Source: Alphaproteobacteria bacterium (GTDB taxonomy: Bacteria; Pseudomonadota; Alphaproteobacteria; Puniceispirillales; Puniceispirillaceae). From it: a stretch of DNA of 7,968 nt. How positions within the stretch are numbered: the stretch's first letter is position 1; the number at the start of each line of letters is the position of its first letter. Position numbers and translations under genes: made by a program. This document shows positions 1-6,989 of this stretch, piece after piece. Below the pieces are notes generated by a model. That model had not been told where the DNA came from and ran no database searches. It was given only the letters and a program-made list of their open reading frames with translations. The DNA lies in assembly GCA_011525265.1 (NCBI GenBank), contig WTHV01000037.1:1-7968 (forward strand), read 5' to 3'.

Positions 1-1
1 G

Positions 2-82
2 GGCAAGGGTGCGTCTGGTGCGGCGGTTCAAAATATGAATATCGCGCTCGGCTTTGATGCGACACGTGGCTTGTCTGTCTGA
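2..82 (+). CDS. argC: N-acetyl-gamma-glutamyl-phosphate reductase, C-terminal fragment (5' end outside window)
   Basis: Only the last 26 codons are present, in the frame that begins at base 2 and ends with TGA at 80-82. The peptide contains KGASGAAVQNMNIALGFD and ends GLSV. The pattern KGA-x3-AVQ-x-NI/NL-x-x-G followed by a short T-x-x-L tail is the characteristic C-terminus of ArgC, the NADPH-dependent enzyme that reduces N-acetyl-glutamyl phosphate to the semialdehyde in arginine biosynthesis. The catalytic cysteine and the nucleotide-binding domain lie outside the window. The stop codon is 7 bases before the next gene's ATG, so the two are probably co-transcribed. The call rests on a short but distinctive tail. 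Confidence 0.8.
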   Translation, partial: GKGASGAAVQNMNIALGFDATRGLSV

Positions 83-89
83 GAAGTCA

Positions 90-878
90 ATGACACAGCC
101 AACCCTGACGCCAAACCCTATCCTGCCGCTTACGGAGGCAGAGCGCGCGAATGATTACCCGTATGACGCACCACAGCACAGCTATCTGATTAAACAGGGC
201 AGAACGCATATGGTTGAGGGGTTTTCGGCAGAGGCGCTTGATGGGCGTGTGGCGGTTTTATCTGTTGGCTCAAACCGTGCACCGCAACAGCTTTTGCGGA
301 AATTTGGCGGTGATGCCATTTTGCCTGTAACACGCGCCGTGCTTCATGATTGTGATATTATCCATAGTGCGTGTTTTTCCTATTACGGCGCGGTGCCTTG
401 TTCTGCTGTGGCTTCTGAAGGCAGTGCGATTTGCCTGAATGCGGTATGGCTGACGCCAGATGAGTTGCAAATCATGCATGATACAGAAGCGGTTGGTATT
501 GCCTATGATTTTTGTCGCTGGCATGAGGGTATTGTTGAGATAAAAGATGCCCCGCAACCAGAGCATATTTATGGCTATGCCACGCGCCTTGGCTTTTTGG
601 CTGATGATAAAGCACAGCCATTTGCCCTATCGTCTTTGCCAGCAGAGGCGCGCCGCTATCGTGCACTCTCACAATATGAGGCGCGAAAAAAGCTTATTAC
701 GCTTTTGCCAACAGAGTTACAATGTGAAACCCACCAAGACTTTATCACAAAGCTTGTCTCGGATAAGGCCTTTCGCCTTGATGTAAATGAGAGGCTGTCT
801 TGCCTAGCTCATCCCATCAAAAAGGGGCCATGGGATATTATTCCTGCCACACCAAAAGATGCAGATAGCTTTCTATAA
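90..878 (+). CDS. Uncharacterised protein, probable gamma-glutamylcyclotransferase-like fold (262 aa)
   Basis: No named gene is recognised. I chose ATG 90 because upstream in-frame starts (TTG 54, ATG 57) overlap the argC tail; a weak purine-rich GAGAAG (81-86) precedes it. The middle of the protein lines up by eye with gamma-glutamylcyclotransferases. VLSVGSN (56-62) sits at the N-terminal YGSN substrate loop, with Val replacing Tyr. VTRAVLHDCDI (80-90) follows, then a WLTPDEL segment (120-126), then HDTEAVGIAY (130-139), where E133 falls on the catalytic Glu of the family's D-x-x-E-G-V motif. YGYATR (161-166) would be the later strand. The residues before about 50 and after about 200 are extra relative to a minimal domain. 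There is no signal peptide or membrane segment, so it should be cytosolic. If active, it would release 5-oxoproline from gamma-glutamyl compounds, which would fit gshA lying nearby, but substrate and activity are inference. Its stop interlocks with that of ubiA. Confidence 0.7.
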   Translation: MTQPTLTPNPILPLTEAERANDYPYDAPQHSYLIKQGRTHMVEGFSAEALDGRVAVLSVGSNRAPQQLLRKFGGDAILPVTRAVLHDCDIIHSACFSYYGAVPCSAVASEGSAICLNAVWLTPDELQIMHDTEAVGIAYDFCRWHEGIVEIKDAPQPEHIYGYATRLGFLADDKAQPFALSSLPAEARRYRALSQYEARKKLITLLPTELQCETHQDFITKLVSDKAFRLDVNERLSCLAHPIKKGPWDIIPATPKDADSFL

Positions 879-1796
879 CAATAGCTCAGCGCCCAAGGCG
901 GCGGTCATGAATAGGCCAGCATCACGATTTGACTTGAACAAAAGCAACGCCATTTTGGGGTCAGTTTCATCGATTAAACTGGTCTGACGATAAAGATGGA
1001 GCCCCATCAAAATCGGCCCCATTGTCCAAATGCCCCAATGGGTGAAATGCAAATATAGCCCTGTGGTCATCAACAAAAGCGCAAGGGCATAGATACGCTT
1101 TATCGCAAAGGCTATTTTGCCAGAAAGCGCAAGGGCAGATGATTTGACGCCCATAATGGCATCATCTTTCATATCTTGAATGGCATAGATGGTATCAAAA
1201 CCGATAACCCAAAAGACCGTGCCAGCATAAAGAATGATTATGGCAAGGTCAGGCCAATGCCCTGTTGCGGCAACAAACCCTAGAAATATGCCCCAGCTAA
1301 AGGTCAGGCCAAGCATTGCCTGTGGCCAATAGGTAAATCGCTTAAATAAGGGGTAGGTTGCAATAAGCGGCAAAGAGGCAAGTCCCATAAGCCATGCCAT
1401 CATTGGCAATTGCACTAAGACGCCTAGACCAATTGCGCTTAAACAAAACAGGATAAAGACGGCTTTCGCTTGTGATATCTCGCCAGAGGCAAGAGGGCGC
1501 AAAGCTGTGCGTGCTACTTTTTTATCAATATCACGATCCCACAAATCATTAATAATGCACCCTGCCGCACGCATCACAATCGCGCCGATTAAAAACAGCA
1601 CCATCAACCAGATAGCTTGGCTTGCCTCATTAGTGGCTATCAGCAAGCTCCACCACCCTGGCAATAATAACAGCCACCAGCCAATGGGACGGTCGAGGCG
1701 CATCAATGAAATGGCGCCATGCCAATTTTTGGGCATTTTGCCCCATAATCCTGTCAAACGAATGTCAGAGGCATGAGCGTTGTCAGCTGATGGCAT
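873..1796 (-). CDS. ubiA: 4-hydroxybenzoate polyprenyltransferase
   Basis: This membrane prenyltransferase attaches the polyprenyl tail to 4-hydroxybenzoate, an early step of ubiquinone synthesis. The 307-residue length is normal for the family. RLDRPIGWWLLLLPGWWS (33-50) is the typical N-terminal helix. The first Asp-rich motif, NDLWDRDID (83-91), provides N83, D84, D87 and D91 for Mg-diphosphate binding and is followed by KVART. The second motif, DTIYAIQDMKDD (201-212), provides D201, Y204, D208 and D212. Several hydrophobic helices fill the rest, as expected for an inner-membrane protein. ATG 1796 is the likely start. An internal Met at residue 21 precedes the conserved core and cannot be excluded, since only a weak AAGG lies upstream of the first ATG. 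The gene is divergent from rsmE, a common alphaproteobacterial arrangement. Its TAG stop shares bases with the TAA of the convergent neighbour (6-bp overlap). Confidence 0.95.
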   Translation of the reverse strand: MPSADNAHASDIRLTGLWGKMPKNWHGAISLMRLDRPIGWWLLLLPGWWSLLIATNEASQAIWLMVLFLIGAIVMRAAGCIINDLWDRDIDKKVARTALRPLASGEISQAKAVFILFCLSAIGLGVLVQLPMMAWLMGLASLPLIATYPLFKRFTYWPQAMLGLTFSWGIFLGFVAATGHWPDLAIIILYAGTVFWVIGFDTIYAIQDMKDDAIMGVKSSALALSGKIAFAIKRIYALALLLMTTGLYLHFTHWGIWTMGPILMGLHLYRQTSLIDETDPKMALLLFKSNRDAGLFMTAALGAELLL

Positions 1797-1890
1797 GAGC
1801 GGCAGTACCTTATCTCTTTTGAAGCATGAAATAACTTAACCTGCTTGCAAAGGGCTTGCAATTAATTCTGTCCTTGACTACCTAACAGAT
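1797..1890. promoter_or_regulatory. Divergent ubiA/rsmE intergenic region
   Basis: This 94-bp spacer must carry the start signals for both ubiA (leftward) and rsmE (rightward). No strong sigma-70 pair is visible in either direction. The best leftward candidate is TTGCAA (complement of 1856-1861) with TAAGTT 17 bp downstream, where the -10 matches the consensus at only 3 of 6 positions. No Shine-Dalgarno sequence precedes rsmE ATG 1891. The dominant structure is the tandem repeat listed separately. Confidence 0.45.
1843..1861. repeat. Tandem 8-bp direct repeat GCTTGCAA with 11-bp period
   Basis: GCTTGCAA occurs at 1843-1850 and again, exactly, at 1854-1861, separated by AGG. The core TTGCAA is self-complementary, so the pair can also be read as an inverted repeat with a 5-bp spacer. 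An 11-bp period is about one helical turn, which would put both copies on the same DNA face. It lies between two divergent genes, so an operator is possible, but no regulator is recognised. Confidence 0.5.
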
Positions 1891-2640
1891 ATGGTGACAC
1901 GGCACTCTCAAATCAGGCTCTATATTGACGCCCCGCTTCATGAAGGGGCGGTGGTCGCGTTAGGTCGTGATCATGCCCATTATTTGCATGTTGTGATGCG
2001 GAAGTCTGAAGGGACGCAATTGGCTATTTTTAATGGGCGTGATGGGTGTTTCTTGGCTGAAATTACACAGCTAACCCGCAAATCTGGCGAGGTGATTTGC
2101 CAGTCTTTGCAAGAGGCGCAATGGTATGGCCCTGATTTATGGTTGCTATTTGCCCCTGTTAAAAAAGCACGGCTTGATTTTATGGCACAAAAAGCAACAG
2201 AGCTTGGTGCCTCAGTTATTTGGCCAGTGCGCACAGATTATTGTCAAATCAAAGCCATAAAAGATGAACGCTTGACCGCCAATGCTATTGAAGCAGCAGA
2301 ACAAACAGAGCGCCTTGATCTGCCTGAAATCAGAGCATTTAGTGATTTAGACACGCTTTTGGATGACTGGCCAGAAGATAGAGCCCTCCTATTTTGTGAT
2401 GAGCGCATTTCCGGTGATCACAATTATGATGCGGCTCGTATTCTACCTCGAATAATAGAAAAAAAAGCGGCCATCCTTATTGGGCCAGAAGGGGGGTTTT
2501 CAATGGCAGAAAAAGCAAAGATTGATGCGGTGAAAAATGTGTATAGCCTATCGCTTGGCCCACGTATTCTGCGTGCTGATACAGCGGCATTATCTGCTTT
2601 GAGCTTGTATCAAGCCCTTTGTGGTGACTGGTCAAAATGA
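1891..2640 (+). CDS. rsmE: 16S rRNA (uracil(1498)-N(3))-methyltransferase
   Basis: This SAM-dependent SPOUT methyltransferase methylates N3 of U1498 in 16S rRNA, acting on the small subunit in the cytosol. The 249-residue length is standard. An N-terminal PUA-like part contains RLYID (9-13), DHAHYLHVVMR (27-37) and FNGRDG (47-52). The catalytic SPOUT part contains KKARLDFMAQKATELG (91-106), EQTERLDLP (137-145), IGPEGGFS (197-204) and LGPRILRADTAA (222-233), the family's SAM-binding and knot motifs. ATG 1891 is the only reasonable start: the upstream frame reaches a stop at 1837 without an ATG, GTG or TTG. No ribosome-binding site is visible, so a short or absent leader is possible. gshA follows 74 bp downstream on the same strand, and the two may share a transcript. 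Confidence 0.95.
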   Translation: MVTRHSQIRLYIDAPLHEGAVVALGRDHAHYLHVVMRKSEGTQLAIFNGRDGCFLAEITQLTRKSGEVICQSLQEAQWYGPDLWLLFAPVKKARLDFMAQKATELGASVIWPVRTDYCQIKAIKDERLTANAIEAAEQTERLDLPEIRAFSDLDTLLDDWPEDRALLFCDERISGDHNYDAARILPRIIEKKAAILIGPEGGFSMAEKAKIDAVKNVYSLSLGPRILRADTAALSALSLYQALCGDWSK

Positions 2641-2683
2641 TCATCACCGCACCGAAACATCCCTTATTGTCAGCCCCTTATTT

Positions 2684-2699
2684 CTAGTGAATGCGCTAG
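2684..2699 (+). other. Small hairpin just upstream of the gshA ribosome-binding site
   Basis: CTAGTG (2684-2689) can pair with CGCTAG (2694-2699) as RNA: six pairs including one G-U, with loop AATG. It ends 3 bases before the AGGA (2703-2706) that serves gshA. There is no T-run, so it is not an intrinsic terminator. A role in modulating translation or mRNA stability is possible, but a stem this short could arise by chance. Confidence 0.25.
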
Positions 2700-2714
2700 A
2701 GCAGGACCTTAATT

Positions 2715-4082
2715 ATGACTTCAGAAATGCTTCAAATGACATCGCCGCTTACCAAAGATGATTTTATCTCATGGTTGGCCTCAAAGGCGAAGCCCAAATC
2801 AGCGTGGCGCATTGGCACAGAACATGAAAAATTTCTCTTCCATAAAGGCAGCTTTAAGCCTGTGGCTTATGAGGGGGCGCAAGGTATTGGCCAATTGCTG
2901 CAAAACCTTGTCACAAAGCAAGGCTGGGAGCCTGTATTTGAAAATGACAAGGTGATTGCCTTGAAAGATTCAGATGGCGGCTCCATTACATTAGAGCCGG
3001 GCGGGCAGTTTGAATTATCAGGCGCACCGCTTGAAACATTGCATGAGACCTGCCGCGAGACAGGCCGTCATTTGACCACTATGAAAGAAGCAACCTCTGA
3101 GCTTGATATTTGTATGCTTGGCCTTGGTTTTCAGCCGAAATGGACAAGAGATGATATCTCATTCATGCCAAAGGGGCGTTATAAGGTGATGAGTGCCTAT
3201 ATGCCAACGGTAGGCACTTTGGGGCTTGATATGATGTTGCGCTCTTGCACGGTGCAGGTGAATTTGGATTATGCCGATGAAGAGGATATGAGACGCAAAT
3301 TCCGCACCTCGCTAGCTCTGCAACCAATCGCAACAGCCTTATTTGCCAATTCTCCTTTTAAAGACGGCACCCCTTCAGGCCTGCTCTCAACCAGAGCGCA
3401 CGCATGGACTGATACGGATAATGCCCGTTGCGGTGTGCCATCTGTGGTGTTTGATCCACAGTTTGGCTATGAGCAATGGATTGATTATATCCTTGATGTG
3501 CCCATGTATTTTCTGCATCGCGGTGATGATTATCTTGATGTAACAGGCAAATCATTCCGTCACTTTATGGATGGTCAGCTAGCAGGTTTTGAAGGTCAAT
3601 TGCCTATGATGGCTGATTTTGAAGATCATATCACAACCGCATTTCCTGAGGTGCGCTTAAAGGGCTATTTGGAAATGCGCGGTGCTGATAGTGGGCCATG
3701 GGCTACTATTTGTGCGCTTCCGGCCTTTTGGGTTGGCTTGCTTTATGATGAGACCGCTCTTGCCAAAGCAGAAGCGCTAGCCGCAGATATCACAGCTGAT
3801 GATGTGCTTGCCGCGCGCCTTGATGTTGCCAAAAATGGCTTGCGCGCCAAGCTTGGTAATCATGATGTAGCAACGCTGGCAGGTCAGCTTGTTGCGATTG
3901 CAAAAGAGGGGCTTGCCGCGCGTGCCATTACCGATGGGCAAGGGCGCGATGAAAGCAAATTCCTTGCCCCGCTCGAAGAGGTGATTGCCACGCAAAAGAC
4001 ACCAGCAGATGTCATGCTTGAGCTTTATCATGGGGCCTGGGAAGGCAAGATTGAAAATGTCTTCCGCGACCGTCATTATTAA
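2715..4082 (+). CDS. gshA: Glutamate-cysteine ligase, plant/proteobacterial (GCS2) type
   Basis: This enzyme catalyses ATP-dependent joining of L-glutamate (gamma-carboxyl) to L-cysteine, the first and usually limiting step of glutathione synthesis. The 455-residue protein is of the GCS2 class shared by alphaproteobacteria and plants and is unrelated in sequence to E. coli GshA. Visible family blocks are IGTEHEKF (33-40), ITLEPGGQFELSGAPLETLH (91-110), LGLGFQPKW (135-143), YMPTVGTLGLDMMLRSCTVQ (162-181), NLDY (183-186), HAWTDTD (229-235) and YLEMRGAD (318-325). The acidic residues in the first two blocks are the metal/ATP and glutamate-binding positions in this family. ATG 2715 is supported by AGGA (2703-2706) with 8-base spacing. 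ATGs at codons 5 and 8 are possible alternatives. It follows rsmE and precedes an MFS transporter 69 bp downstream. gshB is not in the window. Confidence 0.95.
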   Translation: MTSEMLQMTSPLTKDDFISWLASKAKPKSAWRIGTEHEKFLFHKGSFKPVAYEGAQGIGQLLQNLVTKQGWEPVFENDKVIALKDSDGGSITLEPGGQFELSGAPLETLHETCRETGRHLTTMKEATSELDICMLGLGFQPKWTRDDISFMPKGRYKVMSAYMPTVGTLGLDMMLRSCTVQVNLDYADEEDMRRKFRTSLALQPIATALFANSPFKDGTPSGLLSTRAHAWTDTDNARCGVPSVVFDPQFGYEQWIDYILDVPMYFLHRGDDYLDVTGKSFRHFMDGQLAGFEGQLPMMADFEDHITTAFPEVRLKGYLEMRGADSGPWATICALPAFWVGLLYDETALAKAEALAADITADDVLAARLDVAKNGLRAKLGNHDVATLAGQLVAIAKEGLAARAITDGQGRDESKFLAPLEEVIATQKTPADVMLELYHGAWEGKIENVFRDRHY

Positions 4083-4151
4083 GAGCTGTCATAGGTAAAA
4101 CTAGCCTATATAGATAAAAGCACATTATCAAAACTAAAAGAGAGAGTGATC

Positions 4152-5381
4152 ATGGCTCCTAGCATGGCGTCACAAAGGCTTCATTTGCCAACCTTGTTGC
4201 TTGTCGTTTTTATTGACTTTGTGGGCATTGGCGCGTTGATTCCTATCTTGCCTTATACGGTGATTGATGAGCTTGGCTATTCTGAAACTGTGATGACGGC
4301 ATTATTGGCCTGCTTCTCGCTTGCGATGTTTATTGGCAATCCTATTCTTGGCCGCTTATCTGACAAATTTGGGCGAAAGCCCATCCTGATGCTTTCCCTT
4401 GGCGTTGGCACAGTGGCGCATTTCACATTTGCTTTTTCAGAACATATTGCGATTTTATTTTTATCACGCATCATTGCTGGCCTTGCCGCTGGTAATATTG
4501 GTGTGATTCAGGCTTTGATCGCTGATAATACCTCAACCGAAGAGCGTGCAAAATATATGGGCTTTATGGGTGCCTCTATTGGGGCAGGCTTTGTGTTTGG
4601 CCCTGCTTTGGGCGGCCTGTTAAGCGGTGTGGGCGGCGGCCCGTTGCACCAAGCCCCCTTTGCGATTGCAGGCACATTTACCATTATCGCCTTTTTGCTA
4701 TGTGCGCGCTTACCCTCTATGCCACCTATCCGTATTGCCGATAAAATAGCGGAAAAAGGTAACGCCTTCGGGCGCCTTGTGAGCCTTATGAAAGGGCCGA
4801 TGGGGCTGTTTGCGCTATCATTTTTCTTGCTGAATTTATCTTTCTCTCAAGTTGAGGCTGCCTTTGTCTTATTGTTAAAGGATATGTTTGCCTATCGTGC
4901 GAGTGATACAGGCTGGCTGTTTACCTATGTTGGGATATGCATCATCATCGTTGAAGGCGGTTTGATTGGCGTGGCTGTGCGGCGCTTTGGCGAGATTGGC
5001 ACGGTCATTGGCGGGGCAAGCCTTTTATCGGCTGGTCAATTGATGACAGCCTTTATGGCGGCCGGCATTATATTTGCCACGATTCTGCCGCTTGCGGCTG
5101 TGTTAATTTGCACAACAATGGTCTGTATTGGTTTTGCATTTACAAATCCAAGCCTGTCATCTGCGGCTTCAAAAGCAGCGCGTGCGGATGAGATGGGCGG
5201 GGCGCTTGGTCTTGTCCAAGGATTTGGCTCATTGGGTCAGGTCATCGGCCTTGCCGCCGCAGGACCTTTATATGCGGCCGGCGGCGGTCAGATGTCATTT
5301 GGTGTTGGCGGCGCTATAAGCTTGGCACTTCTTGTGACAATCTTTATCATCGCACAGATGCGCGTATCACAGCCCGCTTAG
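4152..5381 (+). CDS. MFS transporter, DHA1 family, TetA-like drug:H+ antiporter
   Basis: This 409-residue integral membrane protein has about 12 hydrophobic segments. MFS motif A is clear: GRLSDKFGRKPI (67-78) in the loop after helix 2. RIIAGLAAGNIG (106-117) is the helix 4 motif. GASIGAGFVFGPALGG (140-155) is the antiporter motif C of helix 5, which marks drug:H+ exporters. The overall pattern resembles the TetA tetracycline-efflux branch, but many chromosomal members have unknown substrates, so resistance should not be inferred. I prefer ATG 4152, with GAGAG (4142-4146) 5 bases upstream; an in-frame GTG at 4146 would add two residues. It lies 69 bp after gshA with no terminator seen between them, so co-transcription is plausible. 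It converges on tldD and their stop codons interlock in TTAG (4-bp overlap). Confidence 0.9.
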   Translation: MAPSMASQRLHLPTLLLVVFIDFVGIGALIPILPYTVIDELGYSETVMTALLACFSLAMFIGNPILGRLSDKFGRKPILMLSLGVGTVAHFTFAFSEHIAILFLSRIIAGLAAGNIGVIQALIADNTSTEERAKYMGFMGASIGAGFVFGPALGGLLSGVGGGPLHQAPFAIAGTFTIIAFLLCARLPSMPPIRIADKIAEKGNAFGRLVSLMKGPMGLFALSFFLLNLSFSQVEAAFVLLLKDMFAYRASDTGWLFTYVGICIIIVEGGLIGVAVRRFGEIGTVIGGASLLSAGQLMTAFMAAGIIFATILPLAAVLICTTMVCIGFAFTNPSLSSAASKAARADEMGGALGLVQGFGSLGQVIGLAAAGPLYAAGGGQMSFGVGGAISLALLVTIFIIAQMRVSQPA

Positions 5382-6832
5382 GCAGCTTGTGTGCCGCCAA
5401 CCGTAATGCCGCCCATCTTTAAGGTTGGCTGACCAACGCCAACAGGTACAGATTGACCTGATTTACCACAGGTGCCAACCCCTCTATCAAGCTTGCTATC
5501 ATTGCCAAGCATAGAGATTTTTGACATGGCATCTGGCCCATTGCCAATTAATGTCGCGCCTTTGACAGGGCTTGTAATTTTACCATCTTCAATCAAGTAA
5601 GCTTCAGACGCAGAAAACACAAATTTGCCAGAGGTAATATCAACCTGACCACCAGCAAAATTCGCGGCATAAAGGCCTGATTTTGTCGAGGCAATGATTT
5701 CTTCAGGCGTATAATTGCCTGATTCCATAAAGGTGTTTGTCATGCGTGGCATTGGCAGATGTGCATAGGATTGGCGGCGCCCATTGCCTGTGGCATCAAC
5801 GCCCATAAGGCGCGCATTTTGCCTATCTTGCAAATAGCCTTTCAAAATTCCATCTTCGATTAGCACATTGCGGGCTGATTTGGTGCCCTCATCATCAATG
5901 GTGATAGAGCCGCGCCTATCTGAGAGGGTGCCATCATCAATGACGGTAACGCCCTTTGATGCGACTTGCTCACCAACACGGCCTGAGAAAATAGAGGTGC
6001 CCTTGCGGTTGAAATCGCCTTCTAGCCCATGGCCAACAGCTTCGTGTAGCATAACGCCAGGCCAGCCAGAGCCAAGGACAACTGGCATCTCGCCAGCAGG
6101 GGCCGCAATAGATTCAAGGCCAAGATTGGCAAGACGTAAAGCTTCTTCAATCTCAGCCTGCCAATAGGCTTCTTCCATGAATGAGCCAAGAAGTAGGCGG
6201 CCGCCAGAGCCGCTTGAGCCTGATTCCATCCGGCCATCTTTTTCGACAACGACAGAAATGTTCAAGCGCACAAGGGGTCTTATGTCAGCAACACGGTAAC
6301 CGCCGGCACGAATAATTTGAACCGCTTGCCACGAGCTAGCAAGGCTGGCTGTTACTTGCTTTACACGGGAATCTTTGGCGCGGGCAACGGCGTCAATCTC
6401 TTGCAAAAGTGCAACCTTGTCTTCGAAAGGGGTCGCATCAAGCGGGTTTTCATCTGTGTAAAGCGGCTTATTTGCCAGCTGTTGCGGTGCCACAGACATT
6501 GCCCCTGAATAGCCACTTGTCACAGATTTCACTGTATCAGCCGCACGCATCAATGCTTGATGAGAGGCTTCGCCAGAATGCGCAAATGTATCTGCCTCAC
6601 CCATAATGGCGCGCAAGCCGAATCCTGTTTCATGGTCATAGGTTGATGATTTCAATCTGCCATCATCAAAGACCAGCATCTCACTATGGCGTGATTCTAG
6701 GAATAAATCACCATCATCAACCCCCTCAAGAGCGCTATCTACTTGTGCAAGTGTCGAATCAAGTGACATTTGCGCGTCGCCATCAAAGAAGATTTTGTCA
6801 GTTTGGCTTAGATAATCCATGGTGTGGCTCAT
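5378..6832 (-). CDS. tldD: Metalloprotease subunit TldD
   Basis: TldD is the zinc-bearing subunit of the TldD/TldE (PmbA) heterodimeric cytosolic protease, known for trimming unfolded peptides such as microcin B17 precursor and the CcdA antitoxin. The 484-residue length is typical. The zinc motif HEAVGHGLEGD (263-273) provides H263, catalytic E264 and H268 (HExxxH). The C-terminal GVGTCGKSGQ block (451-460) provides C455, corresponding to the third zinc ligand described for E. coli TldD. Other family blocks are GFGLRAI (70-76), GSGGRLLLGSF (208-218), ANFAGGQVDITSGKFVF (390-406) and a final MGGITVGGT (473-481). All catalytic residues are intact. ATG 6832 is taken as the start; ATG 6820 (codon 5) is equally possible because neither has a clear ribosome-binding site. 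It is divergent from coxB, a recurrent alphaproteobacterial neighbourhood without an obvious functional link. TldE is not in the window. Confidence 0.96.
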   Translation of the reverse strand: MSHTMDYLSQTDKIFFDGDAQMSLDSTLAQVDSALEGVDDGDLFLESRHSEMLVFDDGRLKSSTYDHETGFGLRAIMGEADTFAHSGEASHQALMRAADTVKSVTSGYSGAMSVAPQQLANKPLYTDENPLDATPFEDKVALLQEIDAVARAKDSRVKQVTASLASSWQAVQIIRAGGYRVADIRPLVRLNISVVVEKDGRMESGSSGSGGRLLLGSFMEEAYWQAEIEEALRLANLGLESIAAPAGEMPVVLGSGWPGVMLHEAVGHGLEGDFNRKGTSIFSGRVGEQVASKGVTVIDDGTLSDRRGSITIDDEGTKSARNVLIEDGILKGYLQDRQNARLMGVDATGNGRRQSYAHLPMPRMTNTFMESGNYTPEEIIASTKSGLYAANFAGGQVDITSGKFVFSASEAYLIEDGKITSPVKGATLIGNGPDAMSKISMLGNDSKLDRGVGTCGKSGQSVPVGVGQPTLKMGGITVGGTQAA

Positions 6833-6859
6833 TTTCGTTGGTTAAAGTGATACCCTTTT

Positions 6860-6887
6860 AAAATAGCATCAAAATGGCTCAGGACAA
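6860..6887 (-). promoter_or_regulatory. Candidate sigma-70 promoter for tldD
   Basis: Reading leftward, TTGTCC (complement of 6882-6887, 4 of 6 to TTGACA) is followed after 16 bp by TATTTT (complement of 6860-6865, 4 of 6 to TATAAT). Transcription would start near 6853, giving about a 20-base leader before tldD ATG. Position and spacing are right; the match is moderate. Confidence 0.35.
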
Positions 6888-6960
6888 TAGGATGTGTTTT
6901 TTAACAGATCTGCTGTGTTTCTGCCAGATAAAGGGCGCGTCTTATGATAGGTTTTTTTCA

Positions 6961-6980
6961 TCTAAATTTGGCGATTTAGA
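6961..6980 (+). repeat. Perfect 7-bp inverted repeat overlapping a Shine-Dalgarno sequence
   Basis: TCTAAAT (6961-6967) and ATTTAGA (6974-6980) are exact reverse complements around the loop TTGGCG. The right arm contributes AGA to AGAGG (6978-6982), the candidate ribosome-binding site of the 43-codon ORF. As RNA it could partly mask that site; as DNA it could be a dyad operator. The arms are AT-rich, so an RNA stem would be weak. Confidence 0.45.
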
Positions 6981-6989
6981 GGCAAAACC

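Noticed and set aside
54..89. Upstream starts (TTG 54, ATG 57) for the cyclotransferase-like gene
   Set aside because: They would overlap the argC C-terminus in another frame; ATG 90 directly follows the argC stop and begins a plausible N-terminus.
4091..4109. ATAGG/CCTAT inverted repeat between gshA and the MFS gene
   Set aside because: A 5-bp AT-rich stem with a 9-base loop and no T-run is too weak to call a terminator or regulator site.
4107..4112. TATATA as a -10 box for the MFS gene
   Set aside because: No acceptable -35 sequence at 15-19 bp spacing.
4152..5381. Calling the MFS protein a tetracycline-resistance determinant
   Set aside because: The TetA resemblance is at family-motif level only; there is no tetR neighbour or mobile-element context and substrates of such chromosomal exporters vary.
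5868..6167. Plus-strand 99-codon ORF inside tldD, and similar ORFs on the opposite strand or other frames of ubiA, rsmE, gshA and the MFS gene
   Set aside because: Each lies wholly inside a gene with intact family motifs and shows no recognisable domain of its own; these are shadow frames.
6905..6912. CAGATCTG palindrome as a regulatory site
   Set aside because: An isolated 8-bp palindrome is expected by chance and has no second copy nearby.
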